A stretch of 64,000 nt of DNA, taken from assembly GCF_000496695.1 (NCBI RefSeq), contig NZ_BAUJ01000020.1, positions 1-64,000 of the forward strand, written 5' to 3'. Below, in pieces: positions 1 through 9,161 of the stretch (within the stretch, counting starts at the first letter, position 1; each line of letters opens with the position of its first letter). The translations under genes and the position numbers were made by a program. The notes beneath the pieces were generated by a model. It did no database searches, had not been told where the DNA came from, and saw only the letters and a list, made by a program, of their open reading frames with translations. The stretch comes from Vibrio halioticoli NBRC 102217. GTDB lineage: Bacteria; Pseudomonadota; Gammaproteobacteria; Enterobacterales; Vibrionaceae.

Positions 1-3
1 GGA

Positions 4-85
4 AAAATGCTCGAGAACAAGGCAGAATTTTTTGATAAGTAGTTATTCTACAATCAAAAATTCTAACGCCGTTATCGAGCATTTT
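4..85. repeat. Long imperfect inverted repeat upstream of der
   Basis: The arms 4-14 and 75-85 are exact 11-base reverse complements. Inside them AAC/GTT (16-18, 71-73), GGC/GCC (21-23, 68-70) and a T-rich/A-rich arm pair (25-36, 53-63) also pair, around a loop that itself contains GTAG...CTAC. The whole 82 bases can fold as one hairpin. It could be a transcribed structure, a terminator of the gene left of the window, or a small palindromic mobile repeat. The block 81-101 just after it recurs at 2029-2049 with two mismatches. Confidence 0.6.
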
Positions 86-155
86 AACAAGCTAGAATGA
101 TCAGTTATTTAGTACGATTGGTATAACTACACAACGCTTTTACTTTGAGGTCATT

Positions 156-1643
156 ATGGTTCCAGTTGTTGCGCTTGTTGGGCGTCCTAACGTAGGGAAA
201 TCCACATTATTCAATCGCTTAACTCGTACTAGAGATGCGTTAGTTGCAGACTTTCCCGGTCTGACACGTGATAGAAAATACGGTCGAGCTAAGCTTGGCG
301 AGCATGAGTTTATCGTTATTGATACCGGCGGTATCGATGGCACAGAAGAAGGTGTGGAAACCAAAATGGCAGAGCAGTCGCTAGCGGCGATTGACGAAGC
401 TGATGTGGTTCTGTTTATGGTTGATGGCCGAGCAGGCTTAACCGTTGCTGATGAAGCGATTGCTAAACACCTACGCAAGATTGAAAAGCCAGCGATGCTG
501 GTAGTAAACAAAGTTGATGGTATCGATGCTGACGCTGCGAGTGCTGAATTTTGGCAGTTAGGTGTAGATGATATGTATCAAATCGCAGCGGCGCACGGTC
601 GTGGTGTGACGGCATTGATTGATCGCGCTTTAGATCCATTCGTTGAAGCCCTGTTAAAAGAACAAGGCGAAATTGAAGACCTTACTGGCTTTGAAGACGA
701 AGAAGAACAGCTAGAGTACACCGAAGAAGAAGCAGAAGAAGAATTCAAGCGTCTGCAAGATCAGCCTATCAAATTGGCGATTATCGGCCGTCCAAACGTA
801 GGTAAATCGACACTGACTAACCGTATTTTAGGTGAAGAACGTGTTGTGGTTTACGATATGCCTGGTACGACACGCGATTCAATTTATATCCCAATGCAAA
901 GGGATGAGCGTGAATACGTATTGATTGATACTGCGGGTGTTCGTCGTCGTCGTCGTATTAACGAAACGGTAGAAAAATTCTCAGTGGTAAAAACGCTGAA
1001 AGCGGTTGAAGATGCCAACGTAGTATTATTGGTTATCGATGCTCGTGAAAATATTTCAGATCAAGATCTGAGCTTACTTGGTTTTGCATTGAACGCTGGT
1101 CGTTCTATTGTGATTGCTGTGAATAAGTGGGATGGTCTTGATACTGATGTGAAAGAACACGTTAAGAAAGAGCTTGATCGTCGTCTTGGTTTCGTTGATT
1201 TCGCGCGTATCCACTTTATCTCTGCATTGCATGGTACTGGTGTTGGTAACTTGTTCGAATCTGTACAAGAAGCGTATAAATCGGCGACAACCCGTGTGGG
1301 TACTTCGGTACTTACTCGCATTATGAAAATGGCAACCGACGATCACCAACCACCATTGGTTAGAGGCCGTCGTGTGAAGCTTAAATACGCTCACGCAGGC
1401 GGTTATAACCCACCTATCGTTGTGATACACGGTAATCAGGTTAACGAGCTTCCAGCGTCATACAAGCGTTTCTTGATGAACTACTACCGCCGCTCTTTAG
1501 AGATCATGGGTACACCAATTCGTATTCAGTTCCAAAGCAGTGAAAACCCATTTGAGGGTAAATCTAGCAAGATGACAATCTCGCAAGAGCGTAAGAAAAA
1601 ACGTTTGTCACAAATGCTGAAAGGCCGCAGTAGCAAAAAGTAA
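156..1643 (+). CDS. der: Ribosome-assembly GTPase Der (EngA)
   Basis: Essential double-GTPase that binds the 50S subunit during late ribosome assembly in the cytoplasm. Two G domains in tandem are visible: P-loop GRPNVGKS at about residues 9-16 with switch DTGG, and a second GRPNVGKST at about 210-218 followed by DTAG and NKWD. An acidic linker (about 170-195, many Glu) separates them, and a KH-like C-terminal domain ends in a basic tail rich in Lys/Arg. The length of 495 residues is normal for gammaproteobacteria. The ATG at 156 has a GAGG ribosome site just upstream and the P-loop begins nine residues in, so the start is well placed. A strong intrinsic terminator follows. Confidence 0.98.
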   Translation: MVPVVALVGRPNVGKSTLFNRLTRTRDALVADFPGLTRDRKYGRAKLGEHEFIVIDTGGIDGTEEGVETKMAEQSLAAIDEADVVLFMVDGRAGLTVADEAIAKHLRKIEKPAMLVVNKVDGIDADAASAEFWQLGVDDMYQIAAAHGRGVTALIDRALDPFVEALLKEQGEIEDLTGFEDEEEQLEYTEEEAEEEFKRLQDQPIKLAIIGRPNVGKSTLTNRILGEERVVVYDMPGTTRDSIYIPMQRDEREYVLIDTAGVRRRRRINETVEKFSVVKTLKAVEDANVVLLVIDARENISDQDLSLLGFALNAGRSIVIAVNKWDGLDTDVKEHVKKELDRRLGFVDFARIHFISALHGTGVGNLFESVQEAYKSATTRVGTSVLTRIMKMATDDHQPPLVRGRRVKLKYAHAGGYNPPIVVIHGNQVNELPASYKRFLMNYYRRSLEIMGTPIRIQFQSSENPFEGKSSKMTISQERKKKRLSQMLKGRSSKK

Positions 1644-1664
1644 CAGTTACGCTTTATCATTTTT

Positions 1665-1699
1665 AAAGCCGCTTCGATCGCCGAAGCGGCTTTTTTTTG
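1665..1699 (+). terminator. Intrinsic terminator of der
   Basis: A 10-bp GC-rich stem (AGCCGCTTCG at 1667-1676 with its complement at 1682-1691) is followed at once by a run of eight T. This is a textbook rho-independent terminator. Confidence 0.93.
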
Positions 1700-2097
1700 C
1701 CCGAAAAAGGGAACAATGACACAAAATCCATATAGGAGATCTTTTTATTTTATTCTTTAAATGCCACTAAAAACATACGGAATAGAATAATAATCTTCTG
1801 TAAATTGAAAAACAGCATATGTAACTTATGCTTTCGGTGTGTGGTTATATAAATGTTCTTTTTACGGTAGAAGGCTGATCACGAGCAATAAAGTATAAGA
1901 TCAAACAAAGATCATGTTAAAGCTGTAATGTGGCGGTTTTGATAGAAGAATAAGCAACAATGAACATAAACTGATGACTGTTTAATCAAACTCATTTTAC
2001 CCGTGTAAGCTATCTGAAACTATAGGCTATTTTAACTGGCTAGAATGATAAACTAATGACTACGGTGGTAGATTCATCAAATAGTGGAGAGCAAGTA
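1700..2097. other. Intergenic region, no gene seen
   Basis: About 400 AT-rich bases between the der terminator and the zinc-ribbon gene. No open frame with a plausible ribosome site is present. A block at 2029-2049 repeats 19 of 21 bases of positions 81-101 upstream of der, so the same promoter-proximal sequence may lie in front of both genes. The TATAGGCTAT stretch near 2021 could hold a -10 box, but no matching -35 is convincing. Confidence 0.5.
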
Positions 2098-2325
2098 ATG
2101 GCACACAACATTTGCCCTGAGTGTAATCAAGAACTGCAATGGGATGGTCAATATTACTGTGCAGACTGTCAGACGCATTATAAAAAGTTAGCCTTTTGCC
2201 CTGATTGCGATGCGGAGTTGGAAAAACTGCAAGCGTGTGGCGCAGCCAGTTACTTTTGTAATGCCGCTTGCAACGAGCTCAAGTCAAAGTCTCGAGCTCG
2301 CGTTGAGTTTAAGCGAGCAGAATAA
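2098..2325 (+). CDS. Small zinc-ribbon protein, YfgJ-like
   Basis: A 75-residue protein made almost entirely of zinc-ribbon pairs: CPEC near the N-terminus, CADC about 15 residues on, then CPDC, and a looser CGAASYFCNAAC. The C-terminus is Lys/Arg-rich (KSKSRARVEFKR). In enterobacteria the similar YfgJ lies beside der, which fits this position; its molecular role is unknown. A longer in-frame ATG exists at 2056, but the ATG at 2098 has a GGAG ribosome site about ten bases upstream and begins right at the first ribbon, so I take it as the start. The stop lies only three bases from the xseA stop on the other strand, so the two genes converge without a terminator gap. Confidence 0.8.
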   Translation: MAHNICPECNQELQWDGQYYCADCQTHYKKLAFCPDCDAELEKLQACGAASYFCNAACNELKSKSRARVEFKRAE

Positions 2326-2328
2326 CCG

Positions 2329-3678
2329 TTAAGATTGTGTCGCTTTGACCGATTCTACGCTTGAAGTGACTTCACCATCGGCAAAACGAGTGACTAAAGT
2401 ATCACCTTGTTTAAGTTGCGATGATTGAGTGACAACCTTACTATTTTTGCTTGAGATAGAATAACCACGGCGCATAGTCGCTAAAGGGCTTACTGCGTCT
2501 AGTTTTTCTGTTAACAGCTCAAACTGGTGCCTATCTTGACGAACTTGGCTTTGAATAGCCTTATTTAGTCGCTGTTCTAAATACACTAGATTTTGTTGTT
2601 GCTTGGCAATTTTGTTGGCAGGAGCATGCATTTCAAGGCGCATCTGCAAACGAGAAAGACGCTGTTTTATCGCGCTAATTTGTCCAAGCATTGCACGTTT
2701 TAATTGCGCCTCTTTTTCATCTAATTGCTGACTTTGTTTTTGCAATTGATGTTTAGGGTGCAGCTTGTCTAATCGATGCTCTTGAATCAAGATTTGTTGT
2801 TGCTGCTGTGTCAGATAACGATTCATCGCATTCATCAGTTGCTTTTGCTTGGCAAGCAGACCTTGCAACTTAAAGCTCTGATCTCGGCTAACTAGCTCAG
2901 CGGCGGCCGATGGTGTCGCGGCGCGCATATCTGCCACAAAATCTGCAATTGTCACATCCACTTCATGACCCACGGCACTGATTATTGGAATTTGGCTAGA
3001 GGCAATGGTTCGCGCCACTATCTCGTTGTTAAAACACCAAAGATCTTCCAATGAACCGCCACCACGACCGACAATCAACACATCACATTCATTGCGCTCA
3101 TTGGCTAGGCCAATCGTCTGGGCAATGCTAATGGAAGCACTTTCTCCTTGCACCATAGTTGGGTAGATGATCACCGGCAGGCTAGGGTCGCGCCTTTTCA
3201 ATACTTGTAAAATATCGTGTAAAGCAGCCCCAGTAGAGGAGGTGACGATACCAATGCATTTTGGGTGTTCTGGCAATGGCAGTTTATTTGACTGTGCGAA
3301 CAGGCCTTCAGCGGCCAATTGCATTTTCAGCGCTTCAAACTGCTGTTGCAGGCGACCATCGCCTTCAGGCTGCATAGATTCAATGATCAGCTGATAATCA
3401 CCGCGCGGTTCATACAGTGATAAGCGCGCTTTGACTAAAACTTGCTTGCCGTTTTCAGGGCGGAAAGTCACACGACGATTATTGCCACGGAACATGGCGC
3501 ACTTCACTTGGGCGCGGGAATCTTTAAGAGTCAGATACCAATGTCCAGACACTGGAGATGAAAAATTGGAAATTTCACCGATAAGCCAAACCACTCCCAT
3601 TTCATTTTCAAGGAGTAAGCGCACTTCAGCGTTAAGGCGTGAAACAGTAAAAATATTATTGGATTGCGGGGAGGGCAA
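2329..3678 (-). CDS. xseA: Exodeoxyribonuclease VII large subunit
   Basis: Large catalytic subunit of ExoVII, which degrades single-stranded DNA from both ends together with XseB. The N-terminal OB fold (sequence starting [13 protein letters not shown]), the catalytic core with [26 protein letters not shown] and [29 protein letters not shown], and the long coiled-coil C-terminal region rich in Gln/Lys are all present. The longest open frame begins at 3831, but that start is implausible: it would overlap the guaB upstream region and lie outside a good promoter at 3720-3747. The family normally starts a few residues before NIFTVSRLN, and the only fitting codon is TTG at 3678 with GAAGAG upstream. 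The product is then about 449 residues, a normal length. Confidence 0.93.
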   Translation of the reverse strand: MPSPQSNNIFTVSRLNAEVRLLLENEMGVVWLIGEISNFSSPVSGHWYLTLKDSRAQVKCAMFRGNNRRVTFRPENGKQVLVKARLSLYEPRGDYQLIIESMQPEGDGRLQQQFEALKMQLAAEGLFAQSNKLPLPEHPKCIGIVTSSTGAALHDILQVLKRRDPSLPVIIYPTMVQGESASISIAQTIGLANERNECDVLIVGRGGGSLEDLWCFNNEIVARTIASSQIPIISAVGHEVDVTIADFVADMRAATPSAAAELVSRDQSFKLQGLLAKQKQLMNAMNRYLTQQQQQILIQEHRLDKLHPKHQLQKQSQQLDEKEAQLKRAMLGQISAIKQRLSRLQMRLEMHAPANKIAKQQQNLVYLEQRLNKAIQSQVRQDRHQFELLTEKLDAVSPLATMRRGYSISSKNSKVVTQSSQLKQGDTLVTRFADGEVTSSVESVKATQS

Positions 3679-3719
3679 ATTGACGCTCTTCAGACATGGG
3701 TATGGAAGATAGCTCCAAT

Positions 3720-3747
3720 ATAATACACAGCAATAGGTAAAAGGCAA
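3720..3747 (-). promoter_or_regulatory. Probable xseA promoter
   Basis: Read on the minus strand, TTGCCT (3747-3742), a 16-base spacer and TATTAT (3725-3720) form a good sigma-70 pair. Transcription would begin near 3712, downstream of the far ATG at 3831 and upstream of the TTG at 3678, which supports the shorter XseA. Confidence 0.6.
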
Positions 3748-3790
3748 ATTAAATTTCAAAAAATGAGTAGCAAAACGATTGCGCTCTGCG

Positions 3791-3796
3791 TATAAT
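3791..3796 (+). promoter_or_regulatory. Probable guaB -10 box
   Basis: A perfect TATAAT stands about 90 bases before the guaB ATG in the xseA-guaB divergent region. The matching -35 is weak (TAGCAA near 3768). The leader between box and start codon is long enough for regulation but shows no clear structure. Confidence 0.5.
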
Positions 3797-3886
3797 CCCT
3801 CCGCAATATCAATTCCAACTATTTTATACACCCCGTATAAATGATTGGTTTCCTTACTTTACCACCTCTATTGTGAGATATTGCAA

Positions 3887-5350
3887 ATGTTACGTATTGC
3901 CAAAGAAGCGCTGACCTTCGACGACGTCCTACTGGTTCCAGCTCACTCCACCGTTCTCCCAAATACAGCGGATCTTCGCACCCGCTTGACGAAGAATATC
4001 AATCTAAATATCCCAATGATTTCTGCATCTATGGATACAGTTACAGAAGCTCGCTTAGCTATCGCATTAGCTCAAGAAGGCGGAATTGGTTTTATTCACA
4101 AAAACATGCCTATTGCTTTGCAAGCCGAAATGGTTCGCCAAGTTAAAATCTTTGAAGCGGGCATCGTTTCTGATCCTGTCACTGTTCGTCCAGAACAAAC
4201 CATTGATCAAGTGCTTAAGCTTACTGAAAAACACGGTTTTGCCGGTTTCCCAGTAGTGACTGACAGCCAAGAGCTTGTAGGTATCATTACTGGTCGTGAC
4301 ATTCGCTTTGTGACTGACATGAGCAAAACAGTGTCTGAAGTGATGACTCCTAAAGAGCGTCTAGCAACAGTAACTGAAGGTGCATCTCCTGAAGAAGTTC
4401 AAGAGAAAATGCACGAAGCTCGCGTTGAGAAAGTATTAGTAGTGAACAACGAGTTCAAACTACGCGGCATGATCACTGCAAAAGATTTCCATAAAGCAGA
4501 ACGTAAACCAAACGCTTGTAAAGATGAGCGTGGCCGTCTACGTGTAGGCGCTGCAGTTGGCGCAGGTGCTGGTAACGAAGAACGTGTCGCCGCGCTTGTA
4601 GAAGCTGGCGTTGACGTGCTACTTATCGACTCTTCTCACGGTCACTCTGAAGGCGTACTAAACCGCATTCGTGAAACTCGCGCTGCTTACCCTGATCTAG
4701 AAATTATCGGTGGTAACGTAGCAACTGGCGCAGGCGCTCGTGCGCTAATCGACGCCGGTGTTAGTGCAGTTAAAGTGGGCATCGGCCCGGGTTCAATCTG
4801 TACTACTCGTATCGTTACTGGTGTTGGTGTTCCTCAAGTGACTGCTGTGGCAGATGCTGCTGAAGTTGCTGCAGAATTTGATATTCCAGTTATCGCTGAC
4901 GGTGGTATCCGTTTCTCAGGTGATATCTGTAAAGCTATCGTAGCTGGCGCATCTTGTGTGATGGTTGGTTCTATGTTCGCAGGTACTGAAGAAGCACCGG
5001 GTGAAGTTATTCTTTACCAAGGTCGTTCATACAAGTCTTACCGTGGTATGGGTTCTCTTGCAGCTATGTCTCAAGGCTCATCTGACCGTTACTTCCAAAC
5101 AGATAATGCAGCGGACAAACTTGTTCCTGAAGGTATCGAAGGTCGCATCGCTTACAAAGGTCGCCTAAAAGAAATCGTTCACCAACAAATGGGCGGTTTG
5201 CGTTCTAGCATGGGTCTAACTGGCTCTGCAACTATCGAAGACATGCGTACTAAAGCTGAGTTTGTTCGTATTTCTGGCGCTGGTCTGAATGAATCACACG
5301 TACACGACGTGCAGATCACCAAGGAAGCTCCAAACTACCGCCTAGGTTAA
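3887..5350 (+). CDS. guaB: Inosine-5'-monophosphate dehydrogenase
   Basis: Oxidises IMP to XMP with NAD, the first committed step of GMP synthesis. The 487-residue product has the N-terminal barrel segment ([17 protein letters not shown]), a tandem CBS domain at about 95-205 inserted in the barrel, the phosphate loop and catalytic cysteine GPGSICTTR near residue 305, and the flap-region [10 protein letters not shown] with GRIAYKG further on. A longer frame begins at 3845, but the ATG at 3887 gives the family's standard N-terminus [14 protein letters not shown]. guaA follows 142 bases later, the usual guaBA arrangement; two hairpins lie in the gap. Confidence 0.98.
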   Translation: MLRIAKEALTFDDVLLVPAHSTVLPNTADLRTRLTKNINLNIPMISASMDTVTEARLAIALAQEGGIGFIHKNMPIALQAEMVRQVKIFEAGIVSDPVTVRPEQTIDQVLKLTEKHGFAGFPVVTDSQELVGIITGRDIRFVTDMSKTVSEVMTPKERLATVTEGASPEEVQEKMHEARVEKVLVVNNEFKLRGMITAKDFHKAERKPNACKDERGRLRVGAAVGAGAGNEERVAALVEAGVDVLLIDSSHGHSEGVLNRIRETRAAYPDLEIIGGNVATGAGARALIDAGVSAVKVGIGPGSICTTRIVTGVGVPQVTAVADAAEVAAEFDIPVIADGGIRFSGDICKAIVAGASCVMVGSMFAGTEEAPGEVILYQGRSYKSYRGMGSLAAMSQGSSDRYFQTDNAADKLVPEGIEGRIAYKGRLKEIVHQQMGGLRSSMGLTGSATIEDMRTKAEFVRISGAGLNESHVHDVQITKEAPNYRLG

Positions 5351-5363
5351 TATTGCGTCGCGA

Positions 5364-5465
5364 AATCCCTTGAGTTCAAGGGATTCAACTTAGCAAAAAA
5401 AACCTAACTACCTCTATTTATAGGGGTAACAGATTATTTAAAGTTTTGGAGGCCATTTGCCTCCA
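5364..5465 (+). promoter_or_regulatory. Two hairpins between guaB and guaA
   Basis: The first is a perfect 10-bp inverted repeat (AATCCCTTGA at 5364-5373 with 5376-5385). The second is TGGAGGC at 5447-5453 with GCCTCCA at 5459-5465, about 28 bases before the guaA ATG. Neither is followed by a T run on the + strand, so they look like mRNA-stability or translation-control structures rather than full terminators. That reading is inference. Confidence 0.45.
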
Positions 5466-5492
5466 TCCATCTAATACTATTGAGATTTCTAA

Positions 5493-7070
5493 ATGACAAA
5501 GAATATCCACGACCAACGTATTTTGATCCTAGATTTTGGTTCTCAGTACACTCAACTTGTCGCGCGTCGCGTTCGTGAAATTGGTGTTTACTGTGAGCTA
5601 TGGAGCTGGGATGTAGAAGAAGCGGATATCCGTGAATTTAATCCTGACGGCATCATCCTTTCTGGTGGTCCAGAAAGTGTAACCGAAGCAAACTCTCCTC
5701 GCGCTCCTCAATATGTTTTTGATTCTGGTGTTCCTGTATTGGGCGTATGTTACGGCATGCAAACAATGGCTGAACAACTTGGCGGCAAGGTTGCAGGTTC
5801 TAACGAACGTGAGTTCGGCTATGCACAGGTTAAAGTTGTTGAAGAATCCTCTCTATTCCAAGGTATTGAAGACGCTATTGCTGAAGACGGCAACGCACTG
5901 TTAGATGTGTGGATGAGTCACGGTGATAAAGTAGTCGAAATTCCTTCTGACTTTACTAAGATTGCCGAAACAGAAACTTGTCCGTTTGCTGCGATGGCAA
6001 ATGAAGAGAAGAAATACTACGGTGTTCAATTCCACCCTGAAGTAACTCATACTCGCCAAGGCGCACGTATGTTAGAAAACTTCGTTATCAACATCTGTGG
6101 TTGTGAAAAATTGTGGACATCACAATCCATAATCGATGATGCAATTGCTCGTATTAAAGAGCAAGTGGGCGATGATGAAGTGATTCTAGGCCTTTCTGGC
6201 GGCGTTGATTCTTCTGTTGTCGCTATGCTAGTTCACCGCGCTATCGGCGACAAACTGACTTGTGTATTCGTTGATAACGGCCTGCTTCGTTTGAACGAAG
6301 GCGAGCAAGTGATGGATATGTTTGGCGATCACTTCGGATTAAACATCATCAAAGTGGAAGCGGAAGACCGTTTCTTAGACGCACTGAAAGGTCAATCGGA
6401 TCCAGAACAAAAACGTAAGACTATCGGTCACGTATTTGTCGACGTATTTGATGAAGAATCGAAGAAGCTGAAAAATGCTAAATGGCTAGCGCAAGGTACT
6501 ATCTACCCTGACGTTATCGAATCTGCGGCTTCTAAAACAGGTAAAGCGCACGTGATTAAGTCGCACCATAACGTAGGCGGTTTGCCTGACGATATGGAAA
6601 TGGGCTTAGTTGAACCATTGCGTGAACTGTTTAAAGATGAAGTGCGTAAGATTGGTCTAGAGCTAGGTCTGCCATACAACATGCTTTACCGTCACCCATT
6701 CCCAGGTCCTGGTCTAGGTGTTCGCGTTCTTGGCGAAATCAAAAAAGAATACTGTGATTTGCTACGTCGCGCCGATGCTATCTTTATTGAAGAACTGCAC
6801 AATGCCGATCTTTACCACAAAGTATCGCAAGCCTTTACAGTATTCCTACCAGTACGCTCAGTTGGTGTAATGGGCGATGGCCGTAAATACGATTGGGTTG
6901 TATCGCTACGTGCTGTAGAAACCATCGACTTTATGACTGCGCATTGGGCACATCTGCCATACGACTTCCTAGGTAAGGTTTCAAACCGCATTATCAACGA
7001 AGTAGACAGTATTTCACGTGTTGTTTACGATATTTCAGGTAAACCACCTGCAACTATCGAATGGGAATAA
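5493..7070 (+). CDS. guaA: GMP synthase (glutamine-hydrolysing)
   Basis: Converts XMP, ATP and glutamine to GMP in the cytoplasm, directly after GuaB in the pathway. At 525 residues it has the class I glutamine amidotransferase domain with nucleophile Cys in GVCYGMQ (about residue 86) and the partner His/Glu in FHPEVTHT (about 182). It then has the ATP-pyrophosphatase P-loop [11 protein letters not shown] at about 230-240 and the C-terminal dimerisation domain ending PPATIEWE, as in E. coli. The ribosome site is weak (GAG about 12 bases upstream), but the N-terminal sequence matches the family. A terminator follows at 7109-7145. Confidence 0.98.
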   Translation: MTKNIHDQRILILDFGSQYTQLVARRVREIGVYCELWSWDVEEADIREFNPDGIILSGGPESVTEANSPRAPQYVFDSGVPVLGVCYGMQTMAEQLGGKVAGSNEREFGYAQVKVVEESSLFQGIEDAIAEDGNALLDVWMSHGDKVVEIPSDFTKIAETETCPFAAMANEEKKYYGVQFHPEVTHTRQGARMLENFVINICGCEKLWTSQSIIDDAIARIKEQVGDDEVILGLSGGVDSSVVAMLVHRAIGDKLTCVFVDNGLLRLNEGEQVMDMFGDHFGLNIIKVEAEDRFLDALKGQSDPEQKRKTIGHVFVDVFDEESKKLKNAKWLAQGTIYPDVIESAASKTGKAHVIKSHHNVGGLPDDMEMGLVEPLRELFKDEVRKIGLELGLPYNMLYRHPFPGPGLGVRVLGEIKKEYCDLLRRADAIFIEELHNADLYHKVSQAFTVFLPVRSVGVMGDGRKYDWVVSLRAVETIDFMTAHWAHLPYDFLGKVSNRIINEVDSISRVVYDISGKPPATIEWE

Positions 7071-7108
7071 GCCTGCGCTTTTCTCGTTTTAGATAATCAG
7101 TGATACAA

Positions 7109-7145
7109 AAACCCGTGAGCTAGTTTAGTCTTACGGGTTTTTTTA
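7109..7145 (+). terminator. Intrinsic terminator of guaA
   Basis: AAACCCGT (7109-7116) pairs with ACGGGTTT (7133-7140) and runs into a T-rich tail. Confidence 0.82.
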
Positions 7146-7228
7146 TTGTGACGCAAAATTAGGACATATAGCGGTAGGCGTGCGAAAATAAACGCAATCA
7201 GATTAATCGGTAAATAGAAGTATTAGAA

Positions 7229-7750
7229 ATGGCAAAACTGACCCTTCAAGAACAAATGCTAAAAGCTGGCTTAGTGAATGAGAAAAAGCTAAAGAAAGCC
7301 AAGAAAGGCGCTAAGAAGTCTCGCGTACAGTCACGAGAAGCAAAGGCCGCTGCAGAAGAAAACCGTTTAGCTCAGCAAGAGCGTGACAAAAAGATCAACC
7401 AAGAGCGTGAGCAGCAACGTTTGGCTAAAGAGCTAAAAGCGCAAGTTAAACAGTTGATTGATATGAACCGCATCGATACCTCAAAAGGTGAGATCAAGTA
7501 CAACTTTACTGACGGTACTTTAGTAAAATCTTTGTATGTTGAGGAGTTAAATCGTACTCAGCTTATTAAAGGTATTTTGAGCATTGCTCGTGACGGCGAA
7601 AGCTATGCGGTGATTCCAACGGTTGTGGCAGAAAAAATCGCTACCCGAGTGCCTGAAGCGATTGTTGAAACCATCAAGCCTGAAGAAGAAACGCCAGATG
7701 AAGATGATCCGTACAAAGACTTTGTCGTACCAGATGATTTAATGTGGTAA
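7229..7750 (+). CDS. DUF2058 protein, YaiL-like
   Basis: A 173-residue highly charged cytoplasmic protein. The first 80 residues are Lys/Arg/Glu/Gln-rich and predicted coiled coil (KKLKKAKKGAKKSRVQSREAK and similar runs). The second half is a compact domain with INYNF-like IKYNFTDGTLVKSLYV and a Pro/Asp/Glu-rich tail ending PDDLMW. This is the pattern of the DUF2058 family (E. coli YaiL), whose role is not established although nucleic-acid binding has been suggested from its charge. It is a single-gene unit with its own intergenic regions on both sides. Confidence 0.8.
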   Translation: MAKLTLQEQMLKAGLVNEKKLKKAKKGAKKSRVQSREAKAAAEENRLAQQERDKKINQEREQQRLAKELKAQVKQLIDMNRIDTSKGEIKYNFTDGTLVKSLYVEELNRTQLIKGILSIARDGESYAVIPTVVAEKIATRVPEAIVETIKPEEETPDEDDPYKDFVVPDDLMW

Positions 7751-8009
7751 TTGATTTTACATCATCAGTAATTGGGTAGCGTAATGCTGCCCATTTTTAT
7801 ATCAAACTCACAAATAAGGCATTTTTCTATGCACTATTGATCACAGACGGACTGTGATTGATATTATTTGACCACTTAGACGGGATTAGGGAAAGAAAAT
7901 CTGTCTGTGTAAGGTCTAGTGAATATATCTAAGAGATAAATCGGTATTTACTTACGTATTACCTGTCATCGTTAAAGGCTTGAGCCAAGGAAACTAACGG
8001 AAAATCATT

Positions 8010-9155
8010 ATGAATAAATTACTCACGGCAATGCTTACGTTATGTGCAACGTTTGGGGTGGGTGCGAAAACACTTGATTGGAATAGCATAGAGAAAACCG
8101 CGCAAGGACAAACCGTCTACTTCCATGCATGGGGAGGTAGTCAGGAAATTAACCGCTATATTCAGTGGGCTAATAAACAGCTTCAGCAGCGCTATGCTGT
8201 GACGTTAAAGCACGTTAAAGTCTCTGATATTGCGGAAAGTACCCCTCGTCTTATTGCGGAAAAAGCCGTAGGAAAGAGTGAAGGTGGCAGTATTGATCTG
8301 GTGTGGATCAATGGTGAAAACTTCAAATCAATGAAAGAGAACCAACTGTTGTTTGGCCCTTTCACTGAAAATTTGCCAAACTGGAAATACGTCGACAAAA
8401 CTTTGCCAGTGACTGTGGACTTTTCTGAACCTACCGAGGGCTTAGAAGCGCCTTGGGGAGTCGGGCAACTGGTGTTCATTTACGATCAAAAGCAATTAAA
8501 CACGCCGCCTGCATCATTTGCACAAATGCTCACATATGCCAAAGCGCATCCAAATCGCTTAAGTTACCCAAAGCCTCCAGAGTTTCATGGTTCAAGTTTT
8601 TTAAAGGCGTTATTGATTGAACTTTCAGATAATGATCCTGCTTTATCTAAACCTGTCACCGATGAAGAATTTGCGAGATTAAGTCCATTGCTGTGGAGCT
8701 ACCTCGATGAGTTCCATCCGCTCGCGTGGCGCAGTGGTAAACAATTCCCCGCAGGCACAGCTGAAATGATCCGTTTATTAGATGATGGGCAGCTAGACGT
8801 TGCGCTGACCTTTAATCCTAATGCGGTCTATTCTGCACAAGCAGCTGGCAACCTTGAACCTAGCACTAAGCCCTATGCGATGAGCCGGGGCGCTTTGTCT
8901 AACATCCACTTTTTAGCCATACCTTGGAATGCTTCTGCTACAGAAGGTGCTTTAGTGGCGATCAACTTTTTATTAAGCCCAGAAGCGCAATCACGCAAAG
9001 GTGACTTGGATGTATGGGGCGACCCCTCAGTGCTAGAACGTCAATATTTGCAAGGTAGCGCGCAAAACTCTGAGAAATTTGACGCTATTGATGAACCTCA
9101 CCCAAGTTGGCAAGTTATGCTAGAAAAAGAATGGCTTAAGCGCTACGGACAATGA
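8010..9155 (+). CDS. ynjB: ABC-importer solute-binding protein, YnjB-like
   Basis: Periplasmic binding component of a Ynj-type ABC importer. A short signal peptide (MNKLLTAMLTLCATFGVGAK) is followed by a type II periplasmic-binding fold of the extracellular-solute family 1 kind: VYFHAWGGSQEINRYIQW near residue 35, IDLVWINGENF near 95, EAPWGVGQLVFIYDQKQL near 145. The 381-residue length fits E. coli YnjB. It starts a tight four-gene operon: the permease begins seven bases after its stop. The ligand is unknown; thiamine-like or small-ion substrates have been guessed for the family but nothing here decides it. Confidence 0.85.
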   Translation: MNKLLTAMLTLCATFGVGAKTLDWNSIEKTAQGQTVYFHAWGGSQEINRYIQWANKQLQQRYAVTLKHVKVSDIAESTPRLIAEKAVGKSEGGSIDLVWINGENFKSMKENQLLFGPFTENLPNWKYVDKTLPVTVDFSEPTEGLEAPWGVGQLVFIYDQKQLNTPPASFAQMLTYAKAHPNRLSYPKPPEFHGSSFLKALLIELSDNDPALSKPVTDEEFARLSPLLWSYLDEFHPLAWRSGKQFPAGTAEMIRLLDDGQLDVALTFNPNAVYSAQAAGNLEPSTKPYAMSRGALSNIHFLAIPWNASATEGALVAINFLLSPEAQSRKGDLDVWGDPSVLERQYLQGSAQNSEKFDAIDEPHPSWQVMLEKEWLKRYGQ

Positions 9156-9161
9156 TCTAAT

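Noticed and set aside
1074..1430. 118-codon minus-strand frame inside der
   Set aside because: It is antisense to the conserved G-domain region of der, has no ribosome site and no family features.
3768..3786. GCAA-N5-TTGC sequence before guaB, resembling a PurR operator
   Set aside because: The PurR palindrome needs a 4-base centre (GCAA-N4-TTGC). Here the centre has five bases and the outer positions do not fit.
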